Below, piece by piece: positions 62,011 through 64,000 of a stretch of DNA of 64,000 bases. The notes beneath the pieces were generated by a model that was given only the letters and a program-made list of their open reading frames with translations, did no database searches and was not told where the DNA came from. The DNA lies in the NCBI GenBank assembly GCA_030674155.1, contig CM060342.1, positions 20,923,951 to 20,987,950 of the forward strand. The letters are read 5' to 3'. Position 1 is the stretch's first letter, and every line of letters begins with the position of its first letter. The DNA is from Stramonita haemastoma (Eukaryota > Mollusca > Gastropoda > Neogastropoda > Muricidae). Position numbers and translations under genes: made by a program.

Positions 62011-62217
62011 GCTGAGACTACAGGGCAGTTGAAGGAAGGTGAAGGTACCCTTTTCTCCTGGTCTGCTGTCAATACTCCAGACTCGCAGGAATACTGAGAT
62101 AAGGAGGGATGCCATCAGTCTACTCTTTAGGTAACAGTGATGGTTTTGTCAGTTCATATGACATGTGATTTTCTGGTCATTTTTTCCCTTTATCCACGGT
62201 TATTCTCTCACGCTCTG

Positions 62218-62415
62218 TTCATGAAAGCTGGGCCACAGGAACCCATTATTTCTGTTATAAAGAGGAGGAAGCTGGCGTGGGTGTGTCATGTCACATGTGA
62301 CAACTCTCTTGCCAAGACTCATGGAGGGGACGCTTGAGGCAGAACACAGGGGAAGACAGATGAAGAACGGTACAAAGAACATCGAAGACTGGACTAGCCT
62401 CGATAACTACTTAAG
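62218..62415 (+). pseudogene. RTE-like LINE C-terminal fragment
   Basis: One frame reads GPQEPIISVIKRRKLAWVCH then VTCDNSLAKT. After a frameshift it reads MEGTLEAEHRGRQMKNGTKN then IEDWTSL before TAA. This is the GPQEPLL..IKRRKL.WFGH..R...L.KT..QGT.EG.RRRGRQ..W.DN..EWT signature of RTE-type LINEs. Confidence 0.8.
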
Positions 62416-62429
62416 TTAAGCGACTGAAG

Positions 62430-62436
62430 CTGCTAC

Positions 62437-62483
<47 letters not shown>

Positions 62484-62570
62484 ATGGTGATGATGATGGT
62501 GGTGGTGAAGGTGATGATGTTAATGGTGAACGTGATAGTGAGGATGATGATGATGGTTGTGTTACATTAT
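62430..62570 (+). repeat. (CTG)n / (ATG)n triplet tract
   Basis: About 12 CTG-type units (with TAC and TTG variants) pass into TGATGG and GGTGAT words. Confidence 0.85.
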
Positions 62571-62616
62571 GCTTCCCAGTTACTAGGAACAGTTGGACAG
62601 ACAACAACCCCGTACA

Positions 62617-62628
62617 CACGCACGCACT

Positions 62629-62718
<90 letters not shown>

Positions 62719-62755
62719 GCGCACGCACACACGCGCACACGCGCACACACACTCG
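62617..62755 (+). repeat. (CA)n with CG-containing ends
   Basis: About 38 CA units end in CGCGCGCACGCACACACGCG words. Confidence 0.95.
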
Positions 62756-62836
62756 AAAAAATTTTTTAAAATAAAAATCCCCCACTTACCAGCACCTAAG
62801 TAAATGCTGCACAGTCAAAGGGAAGTAATACGTAGT

Positions 62837-62839
<3 letters not shown>

Positions 62840-62931
<92 letters not shown>
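62840..62931 (+). repeat. (CT)n microsatellite
   Basis: About 46 CT units. Confidence 0.95.
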
Positions 62932-62933
<2 letters not shown>

Positions 62934-63161
62934 AATTCAGACACACCTTTTCCAAAAACTATATTTCAACCACAGTGCAACTGATACATTTTATATCTGT
63001 TTGAAATTAACTGAAAATATTGATAAGATTGAACTCTATTACTTTCTTGCACAATTTCAAACGATTAAAAGAAAAAAAAATTTCATTTTTTATTTCAGCA
63101 TCCCCGCCAACCATCACTATTACACTAAGCACCCATCACAAATTTTTATTCTAGAAAAAAG

Positions 63162-63425
63162 ATATAGGTGTCCCATAACCTATGTGGTCGTACGGGAGCG
63201 AGGCATCACAGACCTCACCTTCTCCAGGGGCCAGCATACTGAGGGTGGCGCCCATCTCCTCTCCCTCGGTGCTTTACATTCCCTGACCTTGAAGAGGGCA
63301 GGTACCCATTTACAGCTGGGTGAACTGGTGGGGACTGTATTGAATCCAAGGCACGAGAACGGTCACCCATCCACTTGGTAATCACGTTCGATGCTGCTTA
63401 ACCTTAGCTTGGAGAAAGCGACCAT
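63162..63425 (-). mobile_element. SINE family S2, full length
   Basis: The + strand starts GGTGTCCCATAACCTATGTG (reverse tail) and contains CCTTCTCCAGGGGCCAGCAT, AGGGCAGGTACCCATTTACA and CACCCATCCACTTGGTAATC. It ends in the head CTTAACCTTAGCTTGGAGAA. Confidence 0.88.
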
Positions 63426-63591
63426 TGCACTAGAGCAAAATCTAAACTCAAATGCAATTTCCATGCCCAACAGAATTCTCGATGATTTTATGGTTTATTG
63501 TCATACCATAGAAAAAAAACACCCCAGAGAAGCTGTCAAAAAACAATATTTTTCGCATTGTGTTGTGTTTATTGTATTGCATTCTATTGTG

Positions 63592-63712
63592 TACCACATT
63601 AAGTCACGGCAGATTTCTCTACGTGAAATTCGGGCTGCTGTCCCCGGGGAGAGCGCGTCGCCACATGGGCAACACCACCCATTATTTTTTTTCCTTTCCT
63701 GTCTGCAACTGT
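63592..63712 (-). mobile_element. SINE S3 3' module nested in an RTE fragment
   Basis: CGGCAGATTTCTCTACGTGA, AATTCGGGCTGCTGTCCCCG and GGGAGAGCGC are the reverse of the S3 terminal module at 36140-36215, followed by CCCATTATTTTTTTTCC and CTGTCTGCAACTGT. Confidence 0.8.
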
Positions 63713-63714
63713 CC

Positions 63715-64000
63715 TCTACTGTTCCTTGCAAGACGGTTTTTGCTAGGGTGTTGTGTCTTGTGGTGTGACCAAACCACATCAGCTTTCTCCTCTTTATGGT
63801 GGAGAGCAAAGGCTCTTGGGGGCCCACACGCTTTTTGATTTCTTCTTTCACATAGTTATTGGTCTTGTGTTCTTTGTATGATATTTTGAGGAGTCTTCTG
63901 TGGCACTTGTTCTCGAATGCTTGGATTCTTCTCTCTAACTCTGCTGTCAGAGTCCATGATTCACAGCCATATAGGAGGATAGATATCACGAGGGATTTGT
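63715..64000 (-). pseudogene. RTE-like LINE C-terminal fragment, runs off window
   Basis: The reverse frame reads ISILLYGCESWTLTAELERR then IQAFENKCHRRLLKISYKEH, then GPQEPLLSTIKRRKLMWFGH and TTRHNTLAKTVLQGTVE. It then breaks at the S3 insertion. This is the C-terminal region of an RTE-type reverse transcriptase, fuller than the copy at 62218. Confidence 0.85.

Overview
The window looks like eukaryotic, animal, repeat-rich nuclear DNA, most likely from a lophotrochozoan and probably a gastropod mollusc. The reasons are spliced genes with GT..AG introns, very abundant (CA)n, (CT)n and trinucleotide arrays, several tRNA-derived SINE families in many copies, and non-LTR retrotransposons of several clades, one carrying a 2A ribosome-skipping peptide. 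The species call is inference.

Host-type genes. On the + strand, 981-7761 holds the last five exons of a divergent clathrin heavy chain relative. They encode the second half of the N-terminal beta-propeller and then stop just inside the linker, so no leg or trimerization region follows. On the - strand a chain of short exons between about 33.4 and 20.1 kb (33442-33408, 33312-33252, 28484-28381, 25360-25315, 23673-23560, 20140-20098) has compatible splice phases and may be an unrecognised gene. At 52216-55995 (+) a multi-exon gene encodes a Myb/SANT-like DNA-binding domain followed by a C-terminal coiled coil made of five perfect EKNKILR heptads. A possible convergent gene lies at 60912-58738 (-). 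The ends of the 52.06-61.01 kb block carry an imperfect inverted repeat, so both genes may belong to one large two-gene DNA transposon (PIF/Harbinger-like architecture), although no DDE transposase was recognised.

Mobile DNA. A nearly complete non-LTR retrotransposon fills about 44.8-50.4 kb. ORF1 has a 2A motif, a coiled coil and an L1-type RNA-binding region. ORF2 has an AP endonuclease, a reverse transcriptase and a CCHC motif. ORF2 lies in the same frame as ORF1 behind a single TAG, with no AUG before the endonuclease, and has one frameshift. Around it, 37.1-44.5 kb is a graveyard of older LINE pieces in both orientations, one with an SGNH-hydrolase-like segment. RTE-like fragments occur at 51.3, 62.2 and 63.7 kb. 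Four SINE-like families (called S1-S4 here) occur about 26 times.

Layout: 0-8 kb clathrin-like gene with repeat-filled introns; 8-20 kb mostly non-coding with many minisatellites and one 153-bp hairpin; 20-36.5 kb SINE-rich region spanning the candidate minus-strand gene; 36.5-44.5 kb LINE relics; 44.8-50.4 kb 2A-LINE; 50.4-52 kb SINE, microsatellite mosaic and LINE fragment; 52-61 kb Myb/SANT gene and putative transposon; 61-64 kb microsatellites, SINE and RTE fragments. Exon boundaries were read by eye from splice consensus and homology; no transcript evidence was available.
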